The notes: generated by a model not told the origin, from the sequence alone. Positions 11,267-22,321 are shown, numbered from the stretch's first letter. The stretch: DNA of 64,000 nucleotides from Ramlibacter aurantiacus (GCF_016722895.1 NZ_JAEQNA010000001.1:558001-622000); one strand, 5' to 3'. Translations and numbers: made by a program.

Positions 11267-12559
11267 CTATGCATAAAGGCCCTGCAGATACCAGCGAGCC
11301 TCGCCCGGGGCCGGCCCGTGCTCGCAGTAGATCCACAACAGCCCGGCGCGCTCGCTACGGGCGATGCAGTAATCGCGCACCACCGCCCCGCCCTCCTCCC
11401 ACCAGCCGGTCTCGATGCGCTGGCGCCGGCTCACCAGGCGCAGCGGGCCCTCGTACCAGGGCCGGTGGTCGCGCACCTGCAGCCGCAGGGGCTGGGGCAG
11501 CAGCCAGGGGGGATAGAGGCTTTGCACAGGCGCAGCGGGTTCGGCCGCCTTGAGCCGGGCGCCGCTGGCCAGGTGGTGCACCGCGGGTTCCCAGCGCTGC
11601 ATGCGCTCGGGCCGCCAGTCGGCCTGGGGCAAGGGCACCAGCACCTGGTCTTCCCCCAGCCGGGCCGACAGGCGCTCGACCAGCTGGTGCAACTTGTCGC
11701 CGGGCCGGTTGTCCTCGGGCAGGAAGCTGCGGCTGGCGCCGGGCCGGTCGCGAGTTTCCAGGGTGCGCAGGCGCAGGTGGTTGACCGGTGCGGCCAGGCG
11801 GGCGCGGTCGAGTTGTTCGGCCACCAGGCGGCGCAGGTGGTCCATCTCCTGGGCCGGTTCGGCGGTGCGGACCACCAGGCGCTCGTGCGGCGGCAGTTCG
11901 CGGCCGTCCAGGCGCTTGAGATCGAGCGTCCATTCCAGCTCCAGGGCCAGCACGCCGCGATGCCGCGCCCGCAGCCACGACTGCAACTGACCCAGCAGCC
12001 GCTGCGCCGTCCACATCAGCTCGGGCGCGCTGGTGGCCAGCGCCGGCAGCTCCAGGCGCTGGTCGAACACCTCGGGCAGCTGCACCCAGGTGTGGCGCGC
12101 CGTGCGTTCGCCCCAGGCGATGTCCAGCGCCTCCAGCAGGCCCGCGCCGAAGCGCCGCGCCACCGGGCCGCGGGGCAAGGCGCGCAGTTGCCCCCAGCTG
12201 CGGCAGCCGGTGCGTTCGAGCAGGGGCACATGCGGCATGGCGGCGCCGAGCACGTCGAGCGGCAGCCCGTGCGGCACACGCGCGGGGGCCGGCTGCTGGC
12301 GCCGCTGGAGCCGCAGCAGGGCCAGGGCTACGAGGCAGGTGGGGCCCTGGGCCCAGTGGGTGACGGGCTGCAGGCCGGGCGGTGGGGCTAGCAGCTGCTC
12401 GATCAGTGCTTCGCGTCCGCCGAACAGGCGGTCGCTGGCGGCGATCTCGAGCACCCAGGCTTCTTCGAGCCGGGCCACCCGTGGCGTGAAGCGCAGCCCC
12501 TGCCAAGCCCAGGCCAGCGCTTCGTCCTCATGCGGCGGATGAAGGGCGATCCAGTGCAT
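11267..12559 (-). CDS. imuB: ImuB, Y-family polymerase-like mutasome protein
   Basis: A 430-residue Y-family DNA polymerase homologue that, by family knowledge, lacks polymerase activity and bridges DnaE2, ImuA and the beta clamp. The N-terminus [17 protein letters not shown] lacks the Asp-x-Asp-x-Phe catalytic start of DinB. The second catalytic acidic site is replaced by [17 protein letters not shown], as expected for ImuB. The little-finger region and C-terminal tail ([17 protein letters not shown]) follow. The gene lies between imuA and dnaE2, and its start codon lies inside the 3' end of the repeat-extended imuA frame (32-bp overlap). Confidence 0.93.
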   Translation of the reverse strand: MHWIALHPPHEDEALAWAWQGLRFTPRVARLEEAWVLEIAASDRLFGGREALIEQLLAPPPGLQPVTHWAQGPTCLVALALLRLQRRQQPAPARVPHGLPLDVLGAAMPHVPLLERTGCRSWGQLRALPRGPVARRFGAGLLEALDIAWGERTARHTWVQLPEVFDQRLELPALATSAPELMWTAQRLLGQLQSWLRARHRGVLALELEWTLDLKRLDGRELPPHERLVVRTAEPAQEMDHLRRLVAEQLDRARLAAPVNHLRLRTLETRDRPGASRSFLPEDNRPGDKLHQLVERLSARLGEDQVLVPLPQADWRPERMQRWEPAVHHLASGARLKAAEPAAPVQSLYPPWLLPQPLRLQVRDHRPWYEGPLRLVSRRQRIETGWWEEGGAVVRDYCIARSERAGLLWIYCEHGPAPGEARWYLQGLYA

Positions 12560-13913
12560 GGGCTGGGGCCTCGGTCATGGGTTCGGGCTGAGATCCATTC
12601 CGTTCGGGCTGAGCCCTACTCCGTTCGGGCTGAGATCCATTCCGTTCGGGCTGAGCCCTACTCCGTTCGGGCTGAGCCCTACTCCGTTCGGGCTGAGCCC
12701 TACTCCGTTCGGGCTGAGCTTGTCGAAGCCTGCTCCGCGCGCCGGGCCCTTCGACGGGCTCAGGGTGAACGGAGTAACTCCGTTCGGGCTGAGCTTGTCG
12801 AAGCCTGCTCCGCGTGAGAGGCCCTTCGACGGGCTTGTCCTGAGCTATGTCGAAGGGCTCAGGGTGAACGGAATAAATCCCTTCGGGCTGAGCCCTACTC
12901 CGTTCGGGCTGAGCCCTACTCCGTTCGGGCTGAGCTTGTCGAAGCCTGCTCCGCGCGCCGGGCCCTTCGACGGGCTCAGGGTGAACGGAGTAACTCCGTT
13001 CGGGCTGAGCTTGTCGAAGCCTGCTCCGCGTGAGAGGCCCTTCGAAGGGCTTGTCCTGAGCTATGTCGAAGGGCTCAGGGTGAACGGAATAAATCCCTTC
13101 GGGCTGAGCCCTACTCCGTTCGGGCTGAGCCCTACTCCCTTCGGGCTGAGCCCTACTCCGTTCGGGCTGAGCTTGTCGAAGCCTGCTCCGCGTGAGAGGC
13201 CCTTCGACGGGCTGGGTGGGTTCGGGCTGTGCCTGGGAGAGGCCCGACCGCCTCGCCTGCAGCATCTCCGCCAACAACGCATGCAAAGGCGGCAGCAGCA
13301 CCGGCGTGACTCGCGGCGGGCCGCGGCGCTTGATGACGTGCACCTTCAGCGCGTCACCCGATTCCACCAGCAGCCGCAAACGCGCCGGGGACGCCTGGTG
13401 GCGGGCCGATTCAGGCCGGAAGACAAACAGCAGGCGCCGCTGTTGCTGCGCCGCCAGGTGCAGGCGACGCAGTTCGGCGGCCTCGACCTTCGGCAGCCAG
13501 GCCAGCACCGCCGCCGCCTCGGCACAGCGCAAGGCCTGCTCGGCCGACCACAGGCGGGCTGGCGGCTTGTCCGCCTTGACCCACAGCAGCCGCCCGCCCG
13601 GCAGGCCCTGGGCGGCCAGCGACGGCGCGAACACCGGGTGCGGCGGCGCCACCAGCACCACCGGGCCCGCCTCCGACTGCACCGCCCGGGCCAGGGCCGG
13701 CAGCAGCAGGCGCCACACATGCTGCTGCGGCCGCGCCTGCAGCAGCTCGACCAGCTGCCCCACCGGCCAGCCGCCGCCAGGCAGTTCGGCATCGAGCGCG
13801 GGCAGGCCGGTGGACAGGGTTTCCTCCTCGCGTGCAGCCAGCTCGTGCACCCGCCAGACCTGGGCGGGCAACTCGAACTCGGCAGGCAAAGGGGCAGACA
13901 GAATGGCGGTCAC
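12528..13913 (-). CDS. imuA: ImuA (RecA-like mutasome protein) with a repeat-encoded C-terminal extension
   Basis: The first about 230 residues are ImuA, a RecA/SulA-like protein of the translesion mutasome: [24 protein letters not shown], then [13 protein letters not shown] at the degenerate Walker position and [19 protein letters not shown]. The start is GTG 13913, which fits the family N-terminus and lies 34 bp downstream of the LexA box; the ribosome binding site is weak. After [15 protein letters not shown] the frame stays open for some 210 codons through palindromic repeats encoding low-complexity units such as [13 protein letters not shown] and VHPEPVEGP, stopping only at 12528. ImuA is usually about 230-270 residues, so the total of 461 is roughly double. 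Whether the tail is made or tolerated is unknown. Confidence 0.85.
   Translation of the reverse strand: MTAILSAPLPAEFELPAQVWRVHELAAREEETLSTGLPALDAELPGGGWPVGQLVELLQARPQQHVWRLLLPALARAVQSEAGPVVLVAPPHPVFAPSLAAQGLPGGRLLWVKADKPPARLWSAEQALRCAEAAAVLAWLPKVEAAELRRLHLAAQQQRRLLFVFRPESARHQASPARLRLLVESGDALKVHVIKRRGPPRVTPVLLPPLHALLAEMLQARRSGLSQAQPEPTQPVEGPLTRSRLRQAQPERSRAQPEGSRAQPERSRAQPEGIYSVHPEPFDIAQDKPFEGPLTRSRLRQAQPERSYSVHPEPVEGPGARSRLRQAQPERSRAQPERSRAQPEGIYSVHPEPFDIAQDKPVEGPLTRSRLRQAQPERSYSVHPEPVEGPGARSRLRQAQPERSRAQPERSRAQPERSRAQPERNGSQPERSRAQPERNGSQPEPMTEAPAHALDRPSSAA
12590..13222. repeat. Array of palindromic repeats (TTCGGGCTGAGC type) with a 216-bp tandem duplication
   Basis: About 630 bp is built from short units CCGTTCGGGCTGAGCCCTACT, complementary arms CTTGTCGAAGCC and CCCTTCGACGGGCTCAGG, and GTGAACGGA. 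The arms are inverted copies of each other and could form hairpins. A longer block repeats at exactly 216 bp (CTTGTCGAAGCC at 12719 and 12935). This type of TTCGACAAGCTCAGC repeat is widespread between genes in high-GC bacteria. Here it lies in frame within imuA. It is not a CRISPR, because there are no unique spacers and the arms are palindromic. Confidence 0.9.
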
Positions 13914-13946
13914 GGGAACACAAGACCTGTTCAAATCGACAGTGGT

Positions 13947-13962
13947 CTGTGTGTTTATACAG
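13947..13962 (-). promoter_or_regulatory. LexA (SOS) box controlling imuA-imuB-dnaE2
   Basis: Reading on the minus strand, CTGTATAAACACACAG matches the LexA consensus CTG-N10-CAG. It lies 34 bp before the imuA GTG and 60 bp before the divergent glycosylase ATG. The imuA -10 (TATAAA, 13954-13959) lies within the box, so bound LexA would directly block RNA polymerase. Confidence 0.85.
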
Positions 13963-13981
13963 TGATTTTCCAGCGCCGCAA
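13954..13981 (-). promoter_or_regulatory. Probable imuA promoter
   Basis: On the minus strand TTGCGG (13981-13976) and TATAAA (13959-13954) are 16 bp apart, a good sigma-70 arrangement. The -10 is embedded in the LexA box. Confidence 0.55.
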
Positions 13982-14021
13982 GCTGCCAGCCCCCCGAAAC
14001 CCAAGTCCATCCAACTTTTTC

Positions 14022-14615
14022 ATGCCCCGCCTGCTGCACCCCGACGATTTCCTCGGCTCCGCCGCCGACATCGCCCGCGCGCTGATCGGCGCCACCCTGC
14101 TGGTCGACGGCGTGGGCGGGGTGATCGTGGAGACCGAGGCCTACGACCGGGACGATCCGGCCTCGCACAGCCATGCCGGGCCCACCCCGCGCAACGCCGC
14201 CATGTTCGGCGCGCCGGGGCGCGCCTACGTCTACCGCTCCTACGGCATCCACTGGTGCCTGAACTTCGTCTGCCGCGAGTCCGGCCACGGCGCGGGGGTG
14301 CTGATCCGCGCCATCGAACCGACACATGGCCTGGACCGCATGCGTGAGCGGCGCGGGCTGGAAAACCCCCGCCTGCTCTGCGCCGGCCCCGGCCGCGTCG
14401 GCCAGGCGCTGGGCATCGTCCACGCCTTCAACGGCTGCCGCCTCGACCAGCCGCCCTTCGAGGTATGGGCGGCCGCGCCCGATGTGCCGGTGTCGGTGGG
14501 GCCGCGCATCGGGATCTCCAAGGCAGTGGACGTGCCGTGGCGCTTCGGGCTGATGGGGTCGCGCTACCTCAGCCGGCCGATGGGCTTGCCGAGCAAGCCG
14601 GCGAAAGCGTTTTGA
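14022..14615 (+). CDS. DNA-3-methyladenine glycosylase (alkyladenine glycosylase, MPG/AAG type)
   Basis: A 197-residue glycosylase that removes alkylated or deaminated purines in base-excision repair. The AAG-type fold is shown by [21 protein letters not shown] (catalytic Glu in ETEAY), [37 protein letters not shown], the [11 protein letters not shown] strand and [15 protein letters not shown]. Length is normal for bacterial members. The ATG at 14022 gives [14 protein letters not shown], matching the usual N-terminus. It is divergent from imuA with 108 bp between start codons and shares the LexA-box region, so DNA damage may induce it too. That is an inference. Confidence 0.93.
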   Translation: MPRLLHPDDFLGSAADIARALIGATLLVDGVGGVIVETEAYDRDDPASHSHAGPTPRNAAMFGAPGRAYVYRSYGIHWCLNFVCRESGHGAGVLIRAIEPTHGLDRMRERRGLENPRLLCAGPGRVGQALGIVHAFNGCRLDQPPFEVWAAAPDVPVSVGPRIGISKAVDVPWRFGLMGSRYLSRPMGLPSKPAKAF

Positions 14616-14690
14616 CGGACTGAACGCCAGATGCTGCGATCAATGCGAACCAGCCCATGCTGATCACACCTTTCGCACCACGGAGCCCCT

Positions 14691-15074
14691 ATGCAGTTCG
14701 TCTTCCGTGTGAACCTGAACAAGCCCGGCATCGAACAGGAGCGTGAAGCCGTGGAAGAACTGTTGCCCCAACTGGCGATCGCCGCCATGGAACTGCGGTC
14801 CGAGTACCGCCAGGAAAAGCGACGACAGCTGGTCGCACTGTTCCTGGGTGATGTCCAACCGACTGCGCTCGATATCCAGCGCGCGCGGATGGAAGCTGAC
14901 GCACACCGCGCCATCCTGACCGGCACCGAATGGCTCACCGCTCCGCAGATCGCCGAGCCCGGAAAGCAAGCCCCCCCTCACCCTTGCGGCACCACCGCCG
15001 TCACCTCGATCTCCACCTTCGCCCGGTCTTCCATCAGCGCCCTCACCTCCACCGCCGTCATGGCGATGTCGTAG
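14691..15074 (+). CDS. Conserved hypothetical protein, probably C-terminally truncated
   Basis: A frame of 127 codons starting MQFVFRVNLNKPGIEQER. The first about 85 residues look like real protein: acidic amphipathic helices, then LFLGDVQPTALDIQRARMEA and GTEWLTAPQIAE, which reads like the first helix of a helix-turn-helix. After PQIAE the frame turns into [12 protein letters not shown] and runs antisense into the 3' end of ridA, so the natural C-terminus seems to be lost. No function is assigned. It is convergent with the aminobenzoyl-CoA operon. Confidence 0.45.
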   Translation: MQFVFRVNLNKPGIEQEREAVEELLPQLAIAAMELRSEYRQEKRRQLVALFLGDVQPTALDIQRARMEADAHRAILTGTEWLTAPQIAEPGKQAPPHPCGTTAVTSISTFARSSISALTSTAVMAMS

Positions 15075-15390
15075 TCGCCGATCAGCTCACGAAAGGCCCG
15101 GCCGATGTCGCGGCCGGCAGCGATGTATTCGCGCTTGTCGGTCACGTACCAGGTCATGCGCACGATGTGCCGGGGCTCGGCGCCGCCGGCGCGCAGCACC
15201 TCGACCACGTTGCACAGGGCCTGCCGCACCTGCCCGGCGAAGTCGTCGGTCTGGAACTGCTGCTGCGCGTCCCAGCCGATCATGCCGGCCACCACCACCT
15301 GGCGGCCGCTGGCGACCACGCCGTTGGCATAGCCCTTGGGGCGCGCCCAGCCTTCGGGCAACACCGCCCGCTTGGCCACATCGCTTGCAT

Positions 15391-15394
<4 letters not shown>
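14978..15394 (-). CDS. RidA/YjgF-family enamine/imine deaminase
   Basis: A 138-residue RidA-like protein. The family hydrolyses reactive enamines and imines, and some members are 2-aminomuconate or aminoacrylate deaminases. Visible features are [25 protein letters not shown] at the start (opening residues only of the family core), [18 protein letters not shown], the [11 protein letters not shown] strand and the end [10 protein letters not shown]. Its ATG overlaps the acyl-CoA dehydrogenase stop (ATGA), so it is the last gene of the aromatic operon. There it may handle imine intermediates from the aminated ring. Cytoplasmic; substrate unknown. Confidence 0.85.
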
Positions 15395-16539
<1,145 letters not shown>

Positions 16540-16542
16540 GGG

Positions 16543-17394
<852 letters not shown>

Positions 17395-17440
17395 GTCAGG
17401 CGATCCTTGTGGTGGGTTGGGTTCGTGGTGGCATTCGGGA

Positions 17441-19777
17441 TCACCCTTCCTCGGCGCGCAGCGGCGCGGGCGTGGCGGCCATCGCCTTCTCGCGCTCGAG
17501 GTTGCGCTCGAGCTGCGACTTGCCCGAGCGGTACTGCACCGGCCAGGGCACGTCGTGGTAGCCGATGCGCGCGGCCTCCAGCAGCGACCAGGCCGGGTTG
17601 GCCAGGTGCGGGCGCGCCACCGCGCACAGGTCGGCGCGACCGGCGGCGACGATGCTGTTGACATGGTCGGCCTCGCTGATCGCGCCCACGGCGATCGTGG
17701 CGATGCCGGTCTCGTTGCGGATGCGATCGGCGAAAGGCGTCTGGTACATGCGGCCGTACACCGGCTTCTGCAGCTTGCTCACCTGGCCCGAGGAGCAGTC
17801 GATGGCGTCGCAGCCCGCCGCCTTGAAGGCGCGCGCGATCTCCACCGCGTCATCGGGCGTGATGCCGCCTTCCACCCAGTCGTGCGCCGAGATGCGCACC
17901 GACATCGGCAGGTGTGCCGGCCACACTTCGCGCATGGCGGCGAACACCTCCAGGGGGTAGCGCAGCCGGTTGGCCAGCGAACCGCCGTATTCGTCGGTGC
18001 GGTGGTTGGTCAGCGGAGAGATGAAGGCGGACAGCAGGTAGCCGTGGGCGCAGTGCAGTTCCAGCCAGTCGAAGCCGGCATTGACGGCGCGCCGGGTGTT
18101 GCTCACGAAGTCCTGGAGCACGCGGTCCATGTCTTCGCGCGTCATGGCACGGGCCCAGTCGCTCACGCCGTCCAGGTACTGCTGCGGCGACGCCGAGATG
18201 AGCGGCCAGTTGCCCTCCACCAGCGGCAGGTCTTCGCCCTCCCACGGCACGCGGGTCGACCCTTTCGGGCCAGCGTGTCCCAGCTGCATGCCGATCCTGG
18301 CGTCGCTGTTGCCGTGCACGAACTCCACGATCCGGCGCCAGGCCGCCTCCTGCTCGTCGTTCCACAGGCCGGGGCAGCCAGGGGTGATGCGCCCATCGGC
18401 CGAGGGACAGGTCATCTCGGCCATCACCAGTCCGGCGCCACCCAGGGCACGCGCGCCCAGGTGCACCAGGTGGAAGTCGCCGGGCACGCCATCGACGCAC
18501 GAGTACTGCGCCATGGGCGAGACCACCACGCGGTTCTTGAGCCTGAGCCCGCGAACTTGCCAGGGCGTGAACATGGGCGGGATGGGCTGCTGCGTGGGCG
18601 CGCGATGCACGCCCGACTGCTCGGCCACCCAGTCCTCGTAGCCTTCCACATACTGCCGGTCACGCAGGCGCAGGTTCTCGTGGCTGATGCGCTGGCTGCG
18701 CGTGAGCAGCGAATAGGCGAACTGCTCGGGCGGCAGGTTGACGTAGCGCGACACGTTCTCGAACCACTCGGTGGAGTTGCGCGCGGCGTTCTGGATCTTG
18801 AGCACCTCGACGCTGCGCACGGCCTCGTAGTCGCGCAGCGCCTGCGCCAGGTCGCCGCCGCGCGCGCCGATGCAGCGGGCCAGCTCGATCGAATCTTCCA
18901 ACGCCAGCTTGGTGCCCGAGCCGATGGAGAAGTGCGCCGTGTGCGCGGCATCGCCCATCAGCACCACCGGCTGGCGGCCGTTGTGGTGCACCCAGGTCTT
19001 GCACACCACGCGCGGAAAGCGGATCCACTGGGCCGAGCCACGCAGGTGCGTGGCGTTGGACATCAGCTTGTGGCCATCGAGGTACTTGGCGAACAGGCGC
19101 TCGCAGAAGGCGATGGATTCCTCCTTCTCCATGCGGTCCAGGCCGGCGCTTTGCCACACGCTCTCGGGCGTCTCGACGATGAAGGTGGAGGTGTCGCCGT
19201 CGAACTGGTAGGCGTGCGCCTGGAACCAGCCGTGCGGCGTCTCCTCGAACGCGAAGGTGAAGGCCTCGAACTTCTTGTGCGTGCCCAGCCAGACGAAGCG
19301 GCATTCGCGCAGGTCGATATCGGGCTGGTAGGTGCCGGCGTAGCGGGTGCGGACGCGGCTGTTGAGGCCGTCGCTGGCGATGATCAGGTCGGCGTCGGGA
19401 TAGGCGTCGTCGCTCTGCACGTCGGTCTCGAAGACGAGCCGCACGCCCAGGTCCTCGCAGCGCCGCTGCAGGATGTTCAGCAGCCGCTTGCGGCCGATGC
19501 CGCAGAAGCCATGCCCGCCGGAGCGGATGCGGTGGCCGCGGATGTTGACCTCGATGTCGTCCCAGTGGTTGAACGCCCCCAGGATCTCGTTGGCCGTGGG
19601 CGCATCGGCGGCCTGCAGGTTGCCCAGCGTCTGGTCGGAGAACACCACGCCCCAGCCGAAAGTGTCGTAAGGCCGGTTTCGCTCCACCACCGTGATGTCG
19701 TGGTCGGGGTTCTGCTTCTTCATCAGCAGGGCGAAATACAAACCCGCGGGTCCACCGCCGATACACACGATCTTCAT
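17441..19777 (-). CDS. Two-domain flavin monooxygenase/oxidoreductase (2-aminobenzoyl-CoA monooxygenase/reductase or salicylyl-CoA 5-hydroxylase type)
   Basis: A 778-residue fusion. Residues 1-390 are a class A FAD monooxygenase: [15 protein letters not shown] dinucleotide motif, [16 protein letters not shown], and [20 protein letters not shown]. Residues about 400-770 are an old-yellow-enzyme domain: [37 protein letters not shown], and [19 protein letters not shown]. This fusion is known from aerobic degradation of 2-aminobenzoyl-CoA, where the ring is hydroxylated and then reduced; database labels for close relatives often read salicylyl-CoA 5-hydroxylase. The ATG at 19777 fits the Rossmann start. 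It is first in the operon; a CoA ligase is not present in the window. Confidence 0.9.
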   Translation of the reverse strand: MKIVCIGGGPAGLYFALLMKKQNPDHDITVVERNRPYDTFGWGVVFSDQTLGNLQAADAPTANEILGAFNHWDDIEVNIRGHRIRSGGHGFCGIGRKRLLNILQRRCEDLGVRLVFETDVQSDDAYPDADLIIASDGLNSRVRTRYAGTYQPDIDLRECRFVWLGTHKKFEAFTFAFEETPHGWFQAHAYQFDGDTSTFIVETPESVWQSAGLDRMEKEESIAFCERLFAKYLDGHKLMSNATHLRGSAQWIRFPRVVCKTWVHHNGRQPVVLMGDAAHTAHFSIGSGTKLALEDSIELARCIGARGGDLAQALRDYEAVRSVEVLKIQNAARNSTEWFENVSRYVNLPPEQFAYSLLTRSQRISHENLRLRDRQYVEGYEDWVAEQSGVHRAPTQQPIPPMFTPWQVRGLRLKNRVVVSPMAQYSCVDGVPGDFHLVHLGARALGGAGLVMAEMTCPSADGRITPGCPGLWNDEQEAAWRRIVEFVHGNSDARIGMQLGHAGPKGSTRVPWEGEDLPLVEGNWPLISASPQQYLDGVSDWARAMTREDMDRVLQDFVSNTRRAVNAGFDWLELHCAHGYLLSAFISPLTNHRTDEYGGSLANRLRYPLEVFAAMREVWPAHLPMSVRISAHDWVEGGITPDDAVEIARAFKAAGCDAIDCSSGQVSKLQKPVYGRMYQTPFADRIRNETGIATIAVGAISEADHVNSIVAAGRADLCAVARPHLANPAWSLLEAARIGYHDVPWPVQYRSGKSQLERNLEREKAMAATPAPLRAEEG

Positions 19778-19796
19778 GGGTTTCTCCAAGCCTTGA

Positions 19797-19815
19797 TTGT
19801 TTAAGTCTAAAGCAA
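19797..19815 (-). promoter_or_regulatory. MarR-type palindrome before the aromatic operon
   Basis: TTGTTTAAGTCTAAAGCAA is a 19-bp imperfect palindrome (7 of 9 pairs) bounded by TTG and CAA, located 20 bp upstream of the monooxygenase ATG in an otherwise GC-rich region. Its size and AT-rich arms suit a MarR-family repressor of aromatic-CoA genes. No such repressor is encoded next to it. Confidence 0.4.
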
Positions 19816-19985
19816 TTTTGGGCGACTGTCGACGTGGTGGGTGAGGCGGCGCGGCGATGTGCCATGGCTTCGCCGGTGTGACTTTTTCGTGTCGGACAAC
19901 GGCCGAGCTACACGCGGCAATGGATGACATACGGCCTGGCGGGCTCGACCGATCATTTGCCCAACCCAACCGTGGAAGACGCTCC

Positions 19986-20447
19986 ATGAACCTCGCCCGC
20001 CCTGTGACCTCCGTCCAAACCGCCTCGGCGCTGCTGCTCGCGCTGGCCTTGACTGCGTGTGGCGGAGGCGGCGATGGGGGGACGGAGATGCGGTCGCAGG
20101 CCGCGGACGGCGAATCCACCGGCACGGCCGCCACGGTGGGCGACCCGCGCACCTTCACCTGGTGGGGCACGCCCGCGCTGGAGCTCTACCAGTACAACCA
20201 GACCTGCGCCCCGCAGGCTGGCTGCCGCATCCCCGACCTCGACCTGGCCGTGTGGAACGCCACTTGCGAGCCGGGCGACCGCAGCTGCTACGTGCCCTTG
20301 TCCACGGATCCGCAGGTCGCGCCCCTGCCACGCGAGGAAGCGCCGCCGCCGGTCCTGCGCAAGCCGGATCCGGCGACGGCGTCGGCGCAGGAGATCGAGG
20401 CCTGGAACCGGCAGTGCGTGACGGTTCGGTGCATGGTGGTGGAGTGA
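19986..20447 (+). CDS. Small Cys-containing lipoprotein of unknown function
   Basis: A 153-residue protein with a lipoprotein signal: [20 protein letters not shown], then the lipobox LTAC followed by GGGG, so it should be lipidated and anchored to a membrane. The mature part holds [19 protein letters not shown] and several paired Cys ([21 protein letters not shown]), suggesting disulfides in the periplasm. A Pro-rich linker ([17 protein letters not shown]) lies before the C-terminus. ATG 19986 was chosen over longer in-frame starts because it begins the signal peptide. No family recognised. Confidence 0.75.
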   Translation: MNLARPVTSVQTASALLLALALTACGGGGDGGTEMRSQAADGESTGTAATVGDPRTFTWWGTPALELYQYNQTCAPQAGCRIPDLDLAVWNATCEPGDRSCYVPLSTDPQVAPLPREEAPPPVLRKPDPATASAQEIEAWNRQCVTVRCMVVE

Positions 20448-20470
20448 GGGGGTTTCTCAGCTCCTGCGCG

Positions 20471-21301
20471 CTAGAAGTCGAGCAGAGCCTTCTTCACGTC
20501 GTTAGGGTTGACCGCCGCGAGCATCCCGCGCACCTGTTCGCGGGCCCGGCCGACGTCAGCGGCGAGGTCTTCCCACAGCTGATAGGTCTTGCGATCTTTA
20601 GTGCCGCCGTAATCCCAGCGGTGGTGCACCAGATAACGATGACTTGCGGGGTCGATCAGCGCCGACTCTACGAGCACGGCCGGCTCATAAGGATAGTGAA
20701 TCTGGGAGGCCGTGTAGCCGGTGTTCACTCGTAGCAGGAGCGGGGTATATCCGGGCGAGGCCTGGTAGCCGTTTCCGGCAAGCGGCAACACCGCGTCCGG
20801 AGACGCGCTAGATGCGTGTGGACAGGTACCGGCGCCGCAGACGGGATCGGGCGCCCTCGGCTCCGGCTCACGCGCTCCAACGATCGAGCCTGGCAGGCGT
20901 CGCACCTCGGTAAGCTTGACCACGCGCCCCTCGGCGCGCAACAGCTCGGCCAAGCGCTCGGCGAAGTCGCGGTTCATGTCCGAGCCTGCACGCAGGGGCT
21001 CCAGTTCGCGATTGAACGCAATCGTCCGCTCCTCGCTTTGATCCTTCGCGACCTTTTCCAACCCATACATCGTGGCAGCGCCTGCGATCGCTCCAACAGC
21101 GCCAAAAACGCCGAGCATGCCTGCTCCGGCCCTGGCGTTTTCGCCCGCCTTATGCTGCACATGCTGCCTTTCGGCGTTGTAGATGATCTCGATTTGCCGG
21201 GCATTCTCGATGGCCTTCCGGTTGTGGTCCTTCAAAGTGGGGGTGGCGCAGCCGGACAGAAAAAGTGCGGCGAGCGCGAACGAGATGAATGGTTTTCGCA
21301 T
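20471..21301 (-). CDS. Lipoprotein of unknown function
   Basis: A 276-residue lipoprotein: MRKPFISFALAALFLSGC is a clear type II signal with lipobox LSGC. It is followed by a coiled helical stretch (KDHNRKAIENARQIEIIYNA) and a Gly/Ala-rich hydrophobic segment (MLGVFGAVGAIAGAATMYGL) that could insert in a membrane. The C-terminal half has aromatic beta-type sequence (SQIHYPYEPAVLVESALID). AGGGAGG sits just before the ATG at 21301. It is convergent with the lipoprotein at 19986. No family recognised; a surface or envelope role is likely. Confidence 0.75.
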   Translation of the reverse strand: MRKPFISFALAALFLSGCATPTLKDHNRKAIENARQIEIIYNAERQHVQHKAGENARAGAGMLGVFGAVGAIAGAATMYGLEKVAKDQSEERTIAFNRELEPLRAGSDMNRDFAERLAELLRAEGRVVKLTEVRRLPGSIVGAREPEPRAPDPVCGAGTCPHASSASPDAVLPLAGNGYQASPGYTPLLLRVNTGYTASQIHYPYEPAVLVESALIDPASHRYLVHHRWDYGGTKDRKTYQLWEDLAADVGRAREQVRGMLAAVNPNDVKKALLDF

Positions 21302-21495
21302 GGTCCTCCCTGAGGTGGATAGCGCCCACGTGTGAATCCCACAGGCCGGGCGAACTCCTGTGGGAGCCCGCACGAACTGGCCGGGGATGAGATTTGATCG
21401 CAGCAGCTGGACGATGCTTATCCGGGCATTGAATCGAGAAGTTCGCACGGCAGCAGCGGTACTCCAGCTACTCCCTCCCGGATATCCAACGGCCT

Positions 21496-21899
21496 CTATT
21501 TTGTAATTATCTGCCCTGGCCTTTCTACATCTTCCAGGGCAATCCTTTCAGCAACGATCGTTATTCGCACTGGGGTTCGATTGCCCGCCTGATCAACAGA
21601 ATCCACACTGATAGCCACTGAGCAGTCGGATCTGTCATGGGATTTAGACTCCACTATCAAGTCATTTATCAGATCGTTCGGGATAAAACCATTCGGCTCA
21701 AAGATGATGCTTGAACTCCCTCGAAGACAACAAAACCGTCGTACAAGTCTTGTTCGGTGTAGTAATTCCAACTGTCCTTTCGAACTCGAGGAATGCAGGT
21801 AACCTGGAGTTTCACCTCGGACTTCCAGCCATCAATCAATATCGACTTGCAGCCGCGATCGCCCAGGTAAATGGTCTTCGAGACTTAAACTTCGTCCAT
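21496..21899 (-). pseudogene. Broken small gene of the toxin/immunity region (nonsense plus frameshift)
   Basis: ATG 21899 opens a frame whose fifth codon is TAA (21887-21885). Beyond it the same frame continues with good protein: [17 protein letters not shown], then [19 protein letters not shown]. Near 21705-21722 the homologous-looking sequence jumps frame to [19 protein letters not shown] and runs to the stop at 21496 (ERPGQIITK). Stitched together this is one acidic protein of about 130 residues. It resembles small uncharacterised proteins found in polymorphic-toxin loci (possibly the DUF6258 group, not certain). Codon use is more AT-rich than the flanks. Confidence 0.55.
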
Positions 21900-21951
21900 C
21901 GTGGCTCACTTGATCGGCCAATGCGCCGCGGGGCTGTTCCAAGGAACAACG

Positions 21952-22075
21952 TTACCGTTCAGGTCCAATGATGGCCTTGCCGGGACGCAGCTCAACCACC
22001 ACTGGGTCACCCCACCAGATCCGCCACGACATCATCGCGGTCTGCAACACTTGCAAGTTCGATGCTGAAGTTCAT
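21952..22075 (-). pseudogene. Relic of an immunity-type gene
   Basis: ATG 22075 overlaps the stop of the toxin-tail relic and starts MNFSIELASVADRDDVVADL, but stops after 23 codons. An overlapping frame continues with IWWGDPVVVELRPGKAII and stops at 21952. This looks like one short immunity gene broken by a frameshift. The assignment is from position and reading-frame continuity, not from a recognised family. Confidence 0.35.
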
Positions 22076-22173
22076 TTAGTCGGCTCTAGGAAACCCAGAA
22101 ATCCGCCGTCAGCTCCGTATTGCACACCGCGCCCGTCTGGCGCGCGCACTTCGGTTACTTGCCCGAACCTGGC
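22072..22173 (-). pseudogene. Relic of a CdiA-type toxin C-terminus
   Basis: About 34 codons reading QARFGQVTEVRAPDGRGVQY, then GADGGFLGFLEPTK and a stop that overlaps the next ATG (AAATGA). The RAPDGRGVQ and GFLEP pattern is like the extreme C-termini of many CdiA/Rhs toxin modules. No upstream toxin sequence remains in frame, so this is a displaced tail. Confidence 0.45.
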
Positions 22174-22321
22174 TTGATGGCGGGTTGTACTCAATGACAA
22201 TAACAAAAAACAGTCAAAACATGAGGAGCGCATGCTTCAGAACGCCAACCATCCAAGGCTCGCCGGGATGATCATGAATGCCACGCCAAACAGCAGCAAC
22301 GCGTGGGGCACGAGCTCCCAG

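Noticed and set aside
12590..13222. CRISPR array
   Set aside because: The short repeats are palindromic, of unequal spacing and without unique spacers; no cas genes are near.
13914..14423. Upstream extension of the imuA frame to 14423
   Set aside because: It runs antisense through the glycosylase gene and across the promoter/LexA box; the ImuA family N-terminus fits the GTG at 13913.
12558..14615. A single 685-residue plus-strand protein joining the repeats to the glycosylase
   Set aside because: The repeats are open in most frames; the glycosylase family starts at 14022 and the region before it is antisense to imuA.
21968..22177. Small plus-strand proteins in the relic region
   Set aside because: They are antisense to better minus-strand remnants that follow the toxin-immunity order, and have no start signals.
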